Shown here piece after piece: positions 12,801 through 25,492 of a stretch of 64,000 nt of DNA; position 1 is the first letter of the stretch, and each line of letters begins with the position of its first letter. Made by a program: the position numbers and the translations under genes. This DNA is from Cyanophora paradoxa (Eukaryota > Glaucocystophyceae > Cyanophorales > Cyanophoraceae). Location: contig QPMI01000490.1 in the NCBI GenBank assembly GCA_004431415.1, positions 62,001 to 126,000 of the forward strand, in the 5' to 3' direction. Below the pieces are notes generated by a model. It was given only the letters and a program-made list of their open reading frames with translations, was not told the DNA's origin and made no database searches.

Positions 12801-15800
12801 ACGCGCGCGCACGGCTCGGTGTTCTCGACCAGGATGACGCCGACGAGCGCCGAGTGCGCCGTGTTGTTGCGGAAGACGGGCGCCTGGCCCGAGGAGGGCC
12901 CGCACTGCACGCCGGCGTACTTGAAGCCGCCGCGCTCGGAGCCGCCGACGGCGTTGCCGGCGATGACGGAGCCGGCGAGGTCGGTCGCCTCGAGGGAGAA
13001 GGCGGCCATCTTGCGGCGGTTGTCCTTGGCGGTGCGCGCCTGGTAGCGCGTCGCGATCGCGACGTTGCCGACGATGCGGGCCCGCGTCGCCGTCTCCTCC
13101 ATCACGAAGACGGGGCCGATCGAGTCGAAGGCCACGTTCTCCTCCAACACGACGCCGGCGCTGGCGCGGATGGAGAGGGCGGGCGAGTAGCCGAGGCCGA
13201 AGGCGCAGCGGCGGACGACGGCGGCGCCCTCGGCGGCGGCGCCGAGGTTGCGGAACATGACGCCGGAGCGGTCGAGGCCGTCCTGCCCGAACGACTCGAA
13301 GGCGACGGAGTCGAAGACGGCGCGCCCGACGCCGACGAGCGGGCCGCCCGAGGCGCGCGGCTCGTCGTAGCGGCCGACGAGGACGTGCGCGCCGAACTGC
13401 TCCTCGAGCACCGAGACGGGCGACGGGTCCGAGCCGCGGATGACGACGTTGCGCGTCAGGACCGCCACCTCGGCGCGCGTGTCCAAGGTCAGGACGCGCC
13501 CGTCGGCGCGGGTGATGGTCTGCAGCGTGCCGAAGTGGCGGTGGCGCAGCGGGCGGTCCAGCGTGAGCGTCTGGCGCGTCCCGTTCAGGCGCACGCCGAC
13601 GACGACGGCGCGGTCCCACTGGTTCGCGTCCCAGTCGGCGGCGGCGATCGCGATCGTGTCGTTGAGGCGCGCCAGCGGCCCGTCGACGACGACCTGCGTG
13701 GCGCCCGGCATGGCGTCCCCGTCCAGGCGCTGCGGAACGGTCTCAGATCACGGAAACACACGACAAGACAGAGATCGCTAACGCACCGTCCAGGACTTGA
13801 GGGGCGGGATGCCGTGCGCCTCGAGCCGCCCGAAGACGGCGAGGCCCTTGGTGCCGAGGTTGAGCGTGTTCGAGAGGGCCCAGTCGTTCGGGGCGAAGCG
13901 GCTCCCCGTGAGCACGATCTGGGGCACGCGCAGCGCGAGTCAGATTCGATGCGTCCAGGGGCGCGGAAGGGGCCGACCTCGGCGCGGTTGAGGAAGGGCC
14001 TGGTGGCGTTGCCGATGGTGAGGCGCCCCGTGGCGGTGACGAGCACGTTGCGCGCCACGAGCGACAGCGTCGTGTTCGAGACGGACTCGTCGAAGCGGAG
14101 CCAGCCGCGGACGGTGACGCGGTTGAGGCCCGGCGTGGCCGTGTCGAGGACCATGCGGCGCCAGGACTCGATCAGGACGTCCTCGCCGGCCCGCGGGACC
14201 GTGAAGTTGCGCTCGGGCCACGATTTCGGGTCCGACCAGCGGAACCACGTGTCGTTGCCGGGCGCCTCCGGCACCGACGGCGGCGCCGGGCAGCCAGAGT
14301 CCGGGCACATGTGGACGGGCGTCGCGAGCCACGTCGGCGAGCTGTCGTTCACGCAGCCGACGGCGAGCGTCCACGAGGACGGGCTCCGCGTGTAGTTGAA
14401 GGCGCCGGCGCCGGGGCTGCTGAGCAGCTCGGCGAGCGGCGTGCCGGCCATCTCGGTGCGGGTCGCGGCGACGCCGCGGAGGGTGCGGCGGACGTGCACG
14501 TGGTCCGGGGCCGACGTGAAGTCGAACTGGAGGTACATGGTCTCGTTCGGGTGCCAGAGCGAGGCGTGCAGGTTGAAGTCCTCGGGGTCGACGTACGCCC
14601 TTGCGAGCGGGGCGCCCGTCCCCTGGAAGTCCCACTGCAGCGAGTAGCGGCGCCCGACCTTGGCGAGGAAGACCCAGCCGAACTGGGGAGGCGCGCCGTC
14701 AACGTCAAGCAGAAGCAAAGACCGTCGAGACGCAAAGTTAAGGCGGACCTCGTTGTACTTGTCCCAGGGTACCTGCAGCGTGGCGTTCGTGCCGAGGTCG
14801 GTGACGAGAAGGAACTTAAAGTCGAGCGCGCTCGGCGCGATCCCGTTGATGTGCACGCGGCGGAAGGGCGCCCCCGTGCAGACGGCGCTGCGCCAGCCCG
14901 GCGGGTGCGAGCACTCCGGCAGCGCGAGCGTGTGCGGCGTCGGCATCTGCGGGCGCCGAAGAGTGAGGGCGCGTGTGATTACGAGGCGACGCGGAGCTGG
15001 AGCGCACCAGGATCTGGCCGCCGGGGGTGCCGGTGAGGGTGCCGTCGACGTCCGTGACGATGCCCACATCCTGCCACGCGTACCGAGCGTACCTGGAGAG
15101 AGATTGAGCGCGCTGCTCCGAGTGGATTCAGACAGCGAGAAGGCGGGCACCAGTAGACGTTCTCGAACTTGAGCTTCTCGACCCAGGTGTTGAAGCCGCC
15201 CTGGCGGGAGTGGGCCTTGGCGCCCGGCTCGAAGACGGCGTCACCCTCGCCCTCGAAGTTGACGAAGGTCACGTTGGAGATGGTGAAGCCGTAGGACTTG
15301 GGCGTCCAGACGCCGACGCGGCCCTCGCCCCGCGTCGGGTTGTACTGCGAGCTGCCCACGACGACGATGTCCTCCGCCCGCGAGATGTTCTCGAACGAGT
15401 TGCGGTGGTTGCCGCGGCCGAGCGTGCCGCCGAACGCCATGTCGATCCAGCCGTCCTCGCCCGGGTGCACGCCCGTCACCTCGAAGCCGAAGCGTTTGTT
15501 GTCGACGAGGATCATGTCACGGAAGGTGACCCACGAGACCGCCGTCGCCGTGAAGCCGTTGCGCCCGTTGGCGTACGTCGTGAAGTTGTGGAAGACGGCG
15601 GGGGCCGGCCGGTTGCGGACGAACGGGACCGTGCTGGGGTAGAACTCGGGGAAGATGCGGAAGCCGTACCGGCCCGACGAGTGCGCTGCCATCGTATCAG
15701 AGCGGGCGCGAGTCGCGCCGCGAAACTACATGCTCGCACCGGTGTTGTTACGGAACTCGCCGAGGGGCGCGCACTTGGGGCAGATCTCCGTGTTGCCGAG

Positions 15801-18800
15801 GAAGGCGCCGTCGGGGGCCCCAAGCAGCTGGTACCAAAAGCCCCAGTCCGAGCCGACCGCCACGTTGTTCGTCTGCGCAGCGGAATCAGCGCTGTCAACT
15901 GGTACGGTGACTAGCAAGCAAAAGGCGCACGATGTAGTTGGTCGGGTGCACGATCCAGAAGCCGGCGGGTTGCTGGTCCGTGTTGAGCATCGAGAACGAG
16001 GGGATGTTCGTCTGAACGCGAAAGCGTGAGTGAGAGAAACGCAGATCTAGAGCGGGTCCGCTGCGGCCGCGCACGATGATAAGGTTCTGGTCGATGACGT
16101 TCTCGCGCTCGACGCCATCCTCGAGGAAGTATGCGTGGCCCTCGATGCGGTACGCCACGTTGCGGGTGACGCGCAGGCGGTTGACGCCGTGCACCGCCAC
16201 CGCGCGGTTCCATGAGCGGTGGATGGCGCACGAGCGCACGTACGACTGCGTGGTGTCGCCCATCATGTGGAAGTGGATGGCGTAGCGGCCGAGCGTGAAG
16301 GCCTGGCCGACGTCGAAGAACTCGACGTTGTCCATCCGCGTCGTCGACGCCATGCCCATCGAGGCCATGCTGTGGATCAGCATCGTCGCGCCGAAGCGGA
16401 ACGCGAGCGTCGACTCCGGGTCGCCCCGCACGAGCACGTTGCGCGTCAGGTACGCCACCTCCGCACGCTGCGGGCGAAGCGCGTGAGAAATAGAGAGGAA
16501 AAGCTTTGAGCAGCGATTGCAAATGGCGCGCCATGTCGATGGTCTTGCCGCCGAACATGTCGATGACGCCGAGGTGGCGGTAGTTGAGGGGGCGGTCGAG
16601 GACGACCGTGCGGCGGTCCTCCGAGACGGCGACGATCGCGCGCTCCTCCGACTCGGCGTCCCCGTCGAAGGAGCTCGAGGCGACGGCGACGCGGCCGCCC
16701 ACCTCCCAGTCCACGGGCTCCTTCAGCGTGATGTTCGCGTCGCCGGGCCAGACGGTCGCCGCCAGCTGCGTCCACGGCAGCCGCGGCGTGCCGTGGAAGT
16801 CGAGGACGCCGCCGCGCTGCGCGATGACCTGCGGCGGGCAATCAGATTTCAGAGCTCGACAGAAGCCGGTTCCGAGCGCTGGGACGGCGGGGCTGACCTT
16901 GGCGCCGTACTTGGGGATCTCGTAGGAGAGCGGCGTGCCGTAGAGGGTGACGGTCGCCTTGTGCTGGTAGGGCTTGCCCTCCGTGCCGATCTGGAGGCGC
17001 GCGTGGTGCCCGCGCAGCATGATCTGCGGCAGGCGTCAGCTGCAGCTTCCGGTCTTCGCAGCGACGGCTGCTCTCTGAGCGCACCCACTCGGCGCGGAGC
17101 TCGTAGTCGCCCTGGTCGTCGAAGATGAGGGAGCCCTCGATGAGGAGGAGGCGGAGCTTGGCGGGCGAGCAGTCGAGGAGGACGGTCTGGTGCGCCAGGA
17201 TGACCACCGAGTCGCCGTCCGCCGGCGGCGCCGCGCCGCCCCAGGTCGTGCGGCGGCTCCAGAGGTCCGCGAACGCGTACGTGGCCGACGCGTCAGCGAG
17301 GCCCTTGCCGGCGACGAGCACCGCGGGGGCCATCGGCATGCCGTGGCTGGAGGCGCGCGTCACGCAGACCACCTCGGTCTCCGTCGCGCTCTGCACGTCG
17401 CAGACGGTGCCACCGGCGAGGGTCACGTTCGGCGCGGCGCCGGCGGCCGAGAGGAGGCCGGTGCCGGTGAGGGTGATGACCGTGCCTCCCGCGGTGCTGC
17501 CGCGGTTCGGCGTGACCGAGACGACGGTGGGCGTGGACGCCGCCGAGTAGGCAAACGTCACGTTGGTGAAGGTCGCGTTCACGGCGGCGGCCTCTGGGCT
17601 GTTGAAGACCGAGACGACGATCCGGCAGGCGCCGGTCGTGTTGCTAGAGACGCGTCCGGTGACGCAGACGAGCGACGTGTACGAGGACGAGGTGACGCGG
17701 CAGGGTGCGCCGCAGATGGTGACGCCCGTCGCGTTGTGGGCCGCCGGGTCGAAGCCGTTGCCGTCGATTGTCACCGACTGGCCGCCGGCGAACGAGGACG
17801 TGGCGGGGGCGATGGCGAAGACGGAGAGCGGGACGGTGAAGCGGGTCGTGGGCGCGACGGTCGCGTAGCCGCGGTCCGCGAAGAGGACCGAGACGCGCTG
17901 GCTGGGGCCCGCGCGGCCGGCGCTCAGCGTGCACGAGATGGCGACGGTGGTGGCCGCAGTGGGCGTGCACGACGAGGCGCCGACGGTCACCGCAATGTCC
18001 GAGAGGCTCCAGCTGCTATCGTTGCCGTACGTGCCGATGATGGTGATGCTGACGCCTGAGAAGCCCGATGAGGGCTTGACGCTGGTCACGGCCGGCGTGT
18101 AGTTCGCCGAGTACTGGAAGGCGGGGCCAGCGACGGAGACGCCGTTGACGGCGACCTGCACGGGCGCCGCGCCCGCCGAGCCGGAGGGCAGCGTGCACGT
18201 CAGGCTCGTGTAGGCGGCGGCAAGGACGGGGCAGGCGCGGCCGCCGACGGTCACGTCGACGGCGGACGCGTTGGGCCCGAAGCCGGTGCCGTTGATGTGC
18301 AGCACCGCCCCGCCGTTCGTCTGCGATCGCGAGGGCGTCAGGCTAACATGGACTGAAAAAGACAGTCAAAGAGGCGCACAGAGCCGGCGTTGCGGAAGGT
18401 GCCATCGAAGACGGGCAGCCCGAGCGACGTGACGGAGAGGGCGTAGCCAAAGCTGGTGGCCGGCTCGGGCTGCGCGGCGAGGCCGACGGTCTCGACGAGG
18501 ATGACGACGGGGAAGGCGCCGGCGACGCCGAGGCCGAGCGTGCATGCGATGGATTCATTGGAGGACGACTCGACCGCGCAGGGCGCAGTGCCGATGCTGA
18601 CGGAGAGCGCGCCGGTGGGGAAGAAGCCCGAGATGGTGAGCACATCGCCGTTGGCGCCCGAGGCGGGACTGACGGAGCTGATCTGCGGCGTGGTCTCCGC
18701 CGCGATGGTGACGGTGCAGGCGGTCGCGGCGTCAGAGCAAACAACGGCGGCGCCGGCGACGGACGAGATGGCGTACGCGCCGGCGGCGGCGGCGCCGACG

Positions 18801-21800
18801 GCGGGCATGGTGCAGGCAACCTCGCCGGCAGCGAGGGCGGTCATGGCGCAGGCGATTGCCGGGCCCGAGGCGGGCGTCAGCTCCACGACGGCTGCGGAGA
18901 CAGGCCCTGCGAGCTTGACGGAGCCGGCGAGGCCGAGGCGGAGCGCGAGGCCGCCGGCCAGCGACGCCGCGGCGCTGGAGAGGCCCGTGACCTCGGCGGC
19001 GTACTCAAAGGAGGCGGCGCCCGAGGCGGCGCCCGTGCCGGCGAAGACGACGGAGACGGCGGCGGGGCCCGGGAGGGACTCGCCGGCCACGCAGACGATG
19101 GAGTCATCGGCGACGCTCGTGACGGCGCAGGGTGCCGCGCCGAGCTGCACGGTCGGCGCGCCGACGGCCTGCGAGAAGTTGCCGCCGGCAATGGTGACCG
19201 TCGCTCCGATGCCGGCGGCGGGGGGCAAGACGCCCGTGATTGTCGGCGTGGCCGCTGCGCGGGGTCTAAGCGGGGGACTCGAGTAGAGAGGGCAAATGGA
19301 GGCGTACCGGGGTCGAATGTGTAGGCCGGGGCTGGGAGGGCGACGCTGACGTTGCCGAAGGCGACGGACGCGACGAGGAAGGGCTCGCTCGCGTTGGGCG
19401 CGGCGGCGGGCCGGCAGACGAAGGCGCCGGCCGCGGACGAGAGCGGGGCGCACGCGACGGAGCCGCCGGCCGCCGAGACGAGCTCGACTGAGGCGAAGGT
19501 CGCGGGGTCGACGGGGAAGCCCCGCCCCGCGAACGTGACGGCACCGCCGCCCAGGACCGAGCCGGAGGCGGGGCTCGCCGACGCGATCTCTGCTCCGGGA
19601 AGGCGCGGTCAGATTGAGAAGAATGAGAGCGGCAGGCCGGGACCGGGGCCGGCGTGCGCACCGGTGCCGACGGCGACGGAGACGGCGCCCGAGGCGCGGC
19701 CGGCGGCGGGGAGCAGGATGGAGAGGGGCAGGTCGCCGCCGTAGAGGGCCCGCGCGACGCTGCAGACGAGGGACGAGGCGGTGGCCGACGCGGCGTCGAC
19801 CGCGCAGGGCACGCCCCCGATGGCGACCTCGGCGTCGGCCGCGAGGAGCGCCCCGGTGACGGTGAAGGTGGCCACGTCGCCAAAGGGGCCGCAGGCCGCC
19901 GGCGAGATCGAGGCGACCGAGGGCGTCGCGGCGCCGTCGGCGGCGAAGGCGGCCGCCAGCGTCGCCGACTGTCCACCGACGGCGACGACGACGTCGTGGG
20001 CGCCCTCCGCGAGGGCCGGCGCCGCGCAGACGAGGCTCCCGTACGCGGAGGAGAGCACGGGGCACTCCGCGCCGCCGACGGTGACAGAGGCCGTCGCGTT
20101 GCCGAGGGGCCCCAGGCCGGCGCCCGAGACGGTCAGGCGCGCGCCGCCCAGGGTGCCGCCCGCCGCGGGCGACACCGACGTCGCGCCTGCGCAAGGTCGC
20201 GTAAGCTCGGGGAAGCAGGGTTCAGAGGAGACCGCAGTACAGGCGCACTCAGGGTAGAGTTGAACTTGGCGGAGCTCGAGGCAGCGCCGAAGCCGGCGAC
20301 GGTCACCGCGACGTCGTGCTCGCCGGCCGGCAGCGCGGGGACGGTGCACTCGAGCGAGGACGGCGAGGCGCGGGCGACGGCGGCGCAGGCGACGCCGCCG
20401 ATCGCGACGGCGGCGTCGCGCGTGTCGTTGAGGCCCTTGAAGTCACCCGAGACGGTCACGTTGTCGCCGGCGAAGCCGGCCGCCGGCGCGACCGACGCGA
20501 CCGAGGGCGTGGCCTCTGCGGCGAGAGTGAGGAGCGGTGTCCGGCAGCTGCAGGGAGAGACCGGCGCGCCCGCACCGTCCGAGAGCGTGAAGGTGCAGTC
20601 GTCCATCTTGCAGGCGGCGAGGAGGCCGTTGACGCGGACGGTGACCTGCGGGGCCGGCTCGACCGTCGAGAGGAACTCGCCGGGGATCGGCCCCAGCATG
20701 AAGCCGCCCGAGGCGCGCTCGGTCGCCGTGGCGGTGACGGCGCCCGAGGGCGCGGAGAGGCCCGAGGCGTCGACCTCGAGGAGCGGGAGGTCGCCCGGCG
20801 TGCCGTCGAAGGTCACGTCGTAGTTGAGGCCGTAGCAGGAGCCCCAGCGGAGGACCGAGGCGCGCAGGCCGACGGCGAGCAGCGCGGCGCGCACGTCGGC
20901 GGCCGGCGCGTCCCACGCGAGCGGCTCCGTCGCGTTGGCGAGGCCCGGCATGGCGAGCGTGAAGGTGCCCGAGAGGCCGGCCTCGGCGCTCTGGTTCCTG
21001 GCGGCCGACGCGGCGAGCGGGGCGGGGCCGGAGAGGGCCGAGGCGGAGATGTCGGCGGCCGGCGCGCAGGTGCGGAGGCTCACGTCGTACGCGAAGGTGG
21101 CGGGGCCGGCGGCGCGGCGGGCGACGGAGACGGACTGGACCCACTCGGGGACGTAGCCCGAGACGGAGAACTCGTCGATCCAGAAGGCGCCCGCCGGCTC
21201 GCTGACGCCGTCGCCGGCGAGGACGATGCTCTGCACGAAGCGCTGGCCCGCGCCGAAGCGCGCGTCCAGGATCCGGTCCAGGTCGATGCACGTGTAGTGC
21301 CTGGGCGCAGCGTGAGCGGGGCTGAAGCTTACGCTTAAGTGCATTGGGACGCGCGCACCACTGGTTGTCGGCGATGACGTTCCAGGAGGCGACGGGGGGG
21401 AAGCTCGAGGTCGGGTCGATCGGCATGGTCATCTCGAGGGAGCGCCAGCCCTGGCCGCTGATTTGCACTGCGACGCGGGCAGGGGCGTCACTCCACAGGA
21501 ACGAGGCGGGCTCGGAGCTCGAGGGCCGCCGGCGGCACTGACCGAGCATGTTGGCGCGCGTGGAGGCCGGGATGCGGTAGGCCATGCAGACGAGCGGGTA
21601 GAGGTTCGTGTCGTAGCCGGCGGAGGTCATCCCCGGGCGCAGGTTCATCTCCCGCTCGAAGGCGCGCACGCTGGCGCCGCCCTCGACGCGCATCGAGACC
21701 GAGCCGGCGTACGCCGTCGTGTCGTCGGCGGCGGCCGTGGCAGCGCCCGAGCGGCGCTGCCAGGCGCCGCCGGCCTCGAACGAGTCGCGGAAGAGGAGGT

Positions 21801-23924
21801 CGGGGGGCTGGAGGAGGCCGCCGTCCGTCCGGTCCATCGCGAAGACGAGCGACTCGACGGCCGCCTTCACCTCGGCCGCGGAGGCGTTGCCGGGCACGGT
21901 CGCCGTCAGCGGCCCGAGGGCCAGCTGCACGGTGCCGTTCGCCGTCCCGTTCGCGATCGTGATCGTCTGCACGTCGTTCCTGGGCGCCCCGCGCAAGTAC
22001 ACGCGCTGCGCGGCGGCGAAGAAGAGCTTAGGAGCAGAAGATACACACGGAAATCGAGGAAATCGGGGACCTGGCGCTCGTCGACGGCGTTGGCGGCCTG
22101 CGCATTCGTGTAGAGCGGCGCGCCGACCCGCACGGCGACGTCCTGGTTCGAGCCGCCGCTGCCCTGCTGCTGCAGGGAGCGCAGGAAGAGCCGCTCGCCC
22201 TTCTTGAGCGCCATCTTGGGCGACGCCTGCGCCGGGCTGGAGGCGTAGGTGCGGGGGGCCGTCCACGTGTCGACGCGGGCGGCGCGGGTGAGGTTGGCGG
22301 GGCTCGGGCCGGCCCACAGCTCGCTGGCGTCGTCCGAGGACTGGAAGAAAGTGTACACCGCGTCCATCGGGGCCGTGAAGTAGGCTCTGAGGGGGAGGAA
22401 GAAGAGGAAAGTGAGGGGCAGACTTCAAGGATGGAAGAGGGGAGATCGAGGGCCGCACTCGATGAGCTGGCCGGTGTTGACGCCCCAGTCGCGGGGGGCC
22501 TCGAAGGCGGCGGGGAGGAGGCGGGAGACGTTGGGCGAGGCGGGGAAGCGCCGGTCGGCCTTGAGCGCCGAGAGGCCGCCGCTGACGCCCGTCCAGCCCC
22601 GGAAGCGAACGCCGCGGGAGCCGGGGAAGAGCTCGCCCGCCCCCGCCACGAACGCCGCGCCGGCCCGCGTCGTGCACACCACTGCGCGCCGCGCCCGTCA
22701 GCGGGGCGCGCGGGGAGGGGGGGCGGAAGAGCGCAGTGGGGGTACCGTGGTCGTAGGTGGAGAAGGTGACGTCGCAGGGGAGGCCGCCGGCGGTGACCTC
22801 GTTGTCGGCGGGGACAGGCGAGAAGCCCGAGCCGCGCACGGTCAGCGAGAGGCCGCCCCGGACCGACGCCGCCGGCGCCGAGAGGCCCGTGATCGCGGGG
22901 TACACCTGCCGAAGGCATCAGAGCGGCGCGGCGCGCGCGAGCGGACGAGCGGCCGGGGAGCTGGAGGGCGCGCCTGGAAGGTGTAGAGGCGGGCCTGCCC
23001 ATCCATAAGGAACTCGTTGCGCGCCGGCTGCGCGTTGCCGTACTGGCGCGCGACCTGCGCCGACGCGTAAGCGGACGAGGGCCAGGGGGGGTAGGCCTAG
23101 GGGGGCCCTGGCGCTGGGCGGGCCTGGAGGGTGAGGTTGTAGGAGCCGGCGGGGGAGGGCCCGGCGGTGGCGGCGAGCTTGTCCCAGGTCGGCATCTCCG
23201 TGTAGGGCGCCCCCGAGCTCGCGTTGAAGAGCCCGAAGCGGCCCTCGCCGGCGTACAGCCCGATAATGTCGTTCACGTCGCTGGGGCAGAGGTTCTATGA
23301 GGGCCGGGCCCGGGCCCGGATCAAATTCGATCAGAAGGGCGTACCGGATGGAGAGGTTGGAGCCGCGGAGGGAGACGGGATCGCCAAAGCTGCCGGCCTG
23401 CGGCTCGATCGAGGAGAGCGCCGGCGTGTTCCCCTCCCGGTACGAGAACGCCTGCCGCCGCGTCAGCGCGAGATCGGCGCGGAACGGGAATCCGAGCGGG
23501 CGCACGCTGAAGAGGGTGGCGACGGAGGACTCCTTGCCGTCGACGATGACGGTGACCGGCACGCCCTCGGCGGGGGCGCTCGGCGCCGTCTCGCACACGA
23601 CGCGCGTGCTCGTCGTGTAGTAGGGGAGGACGCGGCAGGGCGCGCCGCCCACAATGACGCCGTTCGAGCTCGTGAAGTCGCCGTTGTACTCCGAGAAGCC
23701 GTTGCCGACGATCGTCAGGTACGTCCCGCCCGCGACGGAGCCCGCCGTGGGCGTCACGTAGCCGATCACTGCGCGGCGCGGTCAGGTCAGGCGGCCGGCC
23801 GCGGGGCGCGGGGGGCGGGCGAGCGGCGGCGCGCACTCTGGGCGGATGTGACCGCGGTCAGGGCGAGCGCCAGCAGCAGCACGAGCACCGCCGCGGCGCC
23901 CCGCGGGCGCGCTAACCGCGTCAT
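9170..23924 (-). CDS. Fibrocystin-L (PKHD1L1)-like giant surface protein
   Basis: The start at 23,924 gives a clear signal peptide (MTRLARPRGAAAVLVLLLAL, cleavage near TSA-QS). A splice then leads into an IPT/TIG domain (SIEP/VTPTAGSVAGGT-type, 23,769-23,480). In order there follow a second IPT, a third at 22,905, a PA14 domain (about 22,680-22,040, with FFQSSDDASELWAG), a lectin-like stretch (21,800-21,140) and at least ten IPT domains (20,520-17,450). Next come G8 domain 1 (17,270-16,860, LWSRRTTWG and GDSVVI), beta-helix 1 (16,850-15,200), G8 domain 2 (14,290-13,800), beta-helix 2 (13,740-11,200), an Ala/Pro/Ser stalk, a polyGln run, one membrane helix (VVAGIVVGAVAAALVVGL, about 9,825-9,770) and a cytoplasmic tail ending at 9,170. 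This order matches animal PKHD1L1, a hair-cell and ciliary surface-coat protein. A one-base frame change occurs in the GGGCTC repeat near 9,960, either a tiny intron or an indel. Confidence 0.88.
9857..9886. repeat. (CTG)10 microsatellite
   Basis: Ten perfect CTG units on the + strand. On the minus strand they read as ten CAG codons, a polyglutamine run just outside the membrane helix of the fibrocystin-L-like protein. The length may vary between strains. Confidence 0.9.
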
Positions 23925-25492
23925 GGCTGGGGGATCCCCGCTCTCCGGGACGCCGCGACCACGCGCCGCGCTCCTCCGGGCTTCCTTGCTTCAAGTTCGA
24001 ACGCTTTCCCGGCCGATGTGGAGCTGCGCTGAGCTGGCGCTGGATGCTGGAGGCGGGGCCTAGCTCTATCTCCGGCGGCGGCTGCCGTCCGGAGGCGTAG
24101 GCGACGAGCGCAGAGGCCTAGGGAGCGCCGAGAGCCGCCACTCGGTACGAAGGCGCAGATCTGCGCGCGTGCGCGAGCATCTCGACGTCAGCCCCCGCGG
24201 CGCGAGCGCTCCTCGCGTGCGCATATCGCCCCGCACCTTCCGATTGTCACGCAGATGAGATCGAACGCGCCGATCCGCGTCCGAAGGCCGCCCGAGCGCG
24301 GCTTCCACCCAACACCACCCACCCGTGCGCGAACGAATCGCCTGAGAGCGCTGGTGCTGCTGCCGTGCGGGAAGCGACGGGCGCTGCTGCGATCGATGCC
24401 TTGGAAGAGAGCGAATGATGCCGATGCGCGCCGGATCGTAATCGACTCGGCCCGAGGCGCCTCGCTGGCGGTCTCTCCGCGCCAAGCAGGCACTCGGAAG
24501 AGCGCATGATGAACCGGCGAACAGAGGCCTGCACTCGGCGTTCCTCCCCCCCCCCCCCCCCTCGCTCGGAGGTGTGGACACGTGTTCGAAGTCGCGCGGC
24601 CAGCTAGCGCCACGGGGGTGACGACTCTCACTGACGAGACCGCGGCGCAGCGAAAGCGCATGCGCAGGCGACGGCCAAGCAGCCGGCTCTGTCGCTGATG
24701 CTATATAGCTAGCCTGCGGATGGCGCGGCGCCGGCAGCGCGGATGTGGCGCGTTGCACGCGTGTACCCCAAGAGATCTTCTTCCCCCGGAGGGGCCGAAT
24801 TGATTGATCGCGCGCAACCTTGTGCTTCTCCGCAGAGTCCGTACCCGCAGGTGACCGAAGTCACGCGCGTGCGCAAGCTGCCTGCAAGGCTGCAACCAGC
24901 GCACTGCCGCAGTGCGCCTGCAACTTCCAAGATATAGCTACTTCCAGCTTGCAGCCTGGAAGCGCCCGGAGGCGCCGGACAGCTGTGAGTTCGCGCGGCT
25001 TCCGGAGCTCTGTCGGAGGTGCGCAGCACCTCAGCGCGTGCCGAGGTCCAGCAGCAGCCAGGTGCAACTTCACGTAACCTCGCTTACAAAGCGCAAAGGA
25101 TCGCGCTCGAGCCTCGTTGGGTGCGCCGAGGCTGCATGCATATGCGCGCGAGGCGCCGCGCGCGCCGCGCATGCGCAGTTTTTTGACCCCCCACGTGCAC
25201 TGCAGCTGGTAGCTAAGGCGGTCGGAGGCTGCCGAGGAGCGCGGCTGAGCAGAGGAGGCTTGTGGCCCAATTGCAACGGGCGCTTGAAGCTTGAAGTGCT
25301 GGGTTGGCGCGCGCCGAGACTGCCGGTGCGCGTGGTGCGCCGCTGCGCGCGCCTCCCACCACGTGCGCGTGCAATCATCGGTAGCTAACAGAGCCAAAGC
25401 CCCGCAGGAGCTGCCGAGGAGGCGGCGGGTGGCCCAGCGATCGGGGGCCCGGCGGCCGTGCGCGAGGCGCTCCTGCCAGCTAGGGCGCAGCA
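23925..25492. other. Divergent intergenic region (putative bidirectional promoter)
   Basis: About 1.57 kb between the start codons of the fibrocystin-L-like gene (-) and the Tmc-like gene (+). It holds a long C run at about 24,546-24,562 and scattered CTGCAG/GCTGCA words near 24,880-25,210. Open frames here have no recognisable domain, and both strands are equally open, as expected from GC content. Probably upstream regions of both genes. Confidence 0.5.

Noticed and set aside
12095-14395. 766-codon plus-strand frame
   Set aside because: It overlaps the G8 and beta-helix exons on the other strand, which carry clear family motifs. The plus frame is a Glu/Asp/Arg/Val-rich mirror.
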